From contig JAGHZG010000106.1 in assembly GCA_017743275.1 (NCBI GenBank), forward strand, positions 1 to 6,179: a stretch of 6,179 nt of DNA, written 5' to 3'. The position numbers were made by a program, and so were the translations under genes. This DNA is from Chloroflexota bacterium. Lineage in GTDB: Bacteria > Chloroflexota > Anaerolineae > B4-G1 > DUEL01. Under the pieces are notes generated by a model. The model was not told the origin of the DNA, searched no databases, and was given only the letters and a program-made list of their open reading frames with translations. Of this stretch, positions 5,983 to 6,179 are shown piece by piece (the stretch's first letter is position 1; each line of letters opens with the position of its first letter).

Positions 5983-6179
5983 ATGATCCAACTCACATCA
6001 TTCAGCCAAAAGCTCTCGTTACTGCTTGTATTGTCCCTGTTATCCACCTCGCTACCCGGGCCGCTCACTCTTCCCGGAACCGGCCCCACCGTGACAACCG
6101 ACGCGCCGAGTTTCACCTCCCCGCTCCCGACACCAACGCCACAACTCCAGCCCTTATCATTCACCAGCCCCCTCCCCAC
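5983..6179 (+). CDS. Secreted Pro/Ser/Thr-rich protein, 3' partial
   Basis: Only the first 65 codons are in the window. Residues 1-10 include K10, followed by a hydrophobic run SLLLVLSLLSTSLPG (12-26) that looks like a Sec signal peptide; there is no lipobox cysteine. From residue 25 on it is a low-complexity Pro/Thr/Ser/Leu linker. SFTSPLP occurs twice, at residues 43-49 and 59-65, a 16-residue spacing. The two DNA copies (6109-6129, 6157-6177) use different serine and proline codons, so the peptide rather than the DNA is conserved. Such linkers often precede large surface or wall-associated domains. The function is unknown, as the rest lies beyond the window. The intron lies in its 5' leader. 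Confidence 0.75.
   Translation, partial: MIQLTSFSQKLSLLLVLSLLSTSLPGPLTLPGTGPTVTTDAPSFTSPLPTPTPQLQPLSFTSPLP

Noticed and set aside
1..6179. CRISPR array, tRNA, rRNA or insertion sequence with terminal inverted repeats
   Set aside because: No regularly spaced direct repeats, no cloverleaf or rRNA stretch, and no transposase frame were seen; the only mobile element supported is the group II intron.

Overview
The window is GC-rich bacterial DNA. Protein style suggests a Chloroflexota-type organism, possibly Anaerolineae: a MalEFG-like sugar ABC transporter, a proline-rich linker after the lipoprotein anchor, and an SPLPTPTP-style secreted-protein linker. This placement is inferred from style, not from a search; there is no rRNA or other marker gene in the window.

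Positions 1-3206 hold a sugar-uptake operon on the plus strand. First comes the 3' 387 codons of an extracytoplasmic sugar-binding protein, with its signal peptide lying before the window. A 95-base gap follows, containing a near-perfect 15-bp hairpin. Next are two MalF- and MalG-type permeases that overlap by 8 bases (ATGCGTAG). Together they form the membrane and binding parts of a CUT1-type carbohydrate importer. The ATPase (MalK/MsmK/UgpC type) is not in the window and must be encoded elsewhere.

Positions 3207-3737 hold 531 bases with no convincing gene. This stretch is rich in inverted repeats and GNRA-like hairpins and looks like intergenic repeat material and/or a structured RNA leader.

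Positions 3738-5919 hold an apparently complete group II intron of about 2.18 kb. It has a GTGTG 5' end, a 434-base ribozyme section (domains I-III and the start of IV), and an intact 550-aa reverse transcriptase/maturase with a C-terminal HNH nuclease, started by TTG. After the ORF come a textbook 34-nt domain V and a domain VI with a GCGA tetraloop and a bulged branch-point A seven bases before the predicted 3' splice site. All catalytic residues checked (RT D183, D269, D270; HNH H519/H520 and N532) are present, so the element may be active.

Positions 5920-6179 are the 3' exon. It begins with a 12-bp hairpin only three bases past the splice junction. Then comes the 5' end of a gene for a secreted Pro/Ser/Thr-rich protein with a strong AGGAGG ribosome site, cut by the window end. 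The intron lies in the same orientation as this gene and 63 bases before its start codon, so it would sit in the gene's 5' leader and splicing would restore that leader. I found no clear new defence or biosynthetic system. The least explained parts are the structured 531-base region and the hairpin-flanked intron target.
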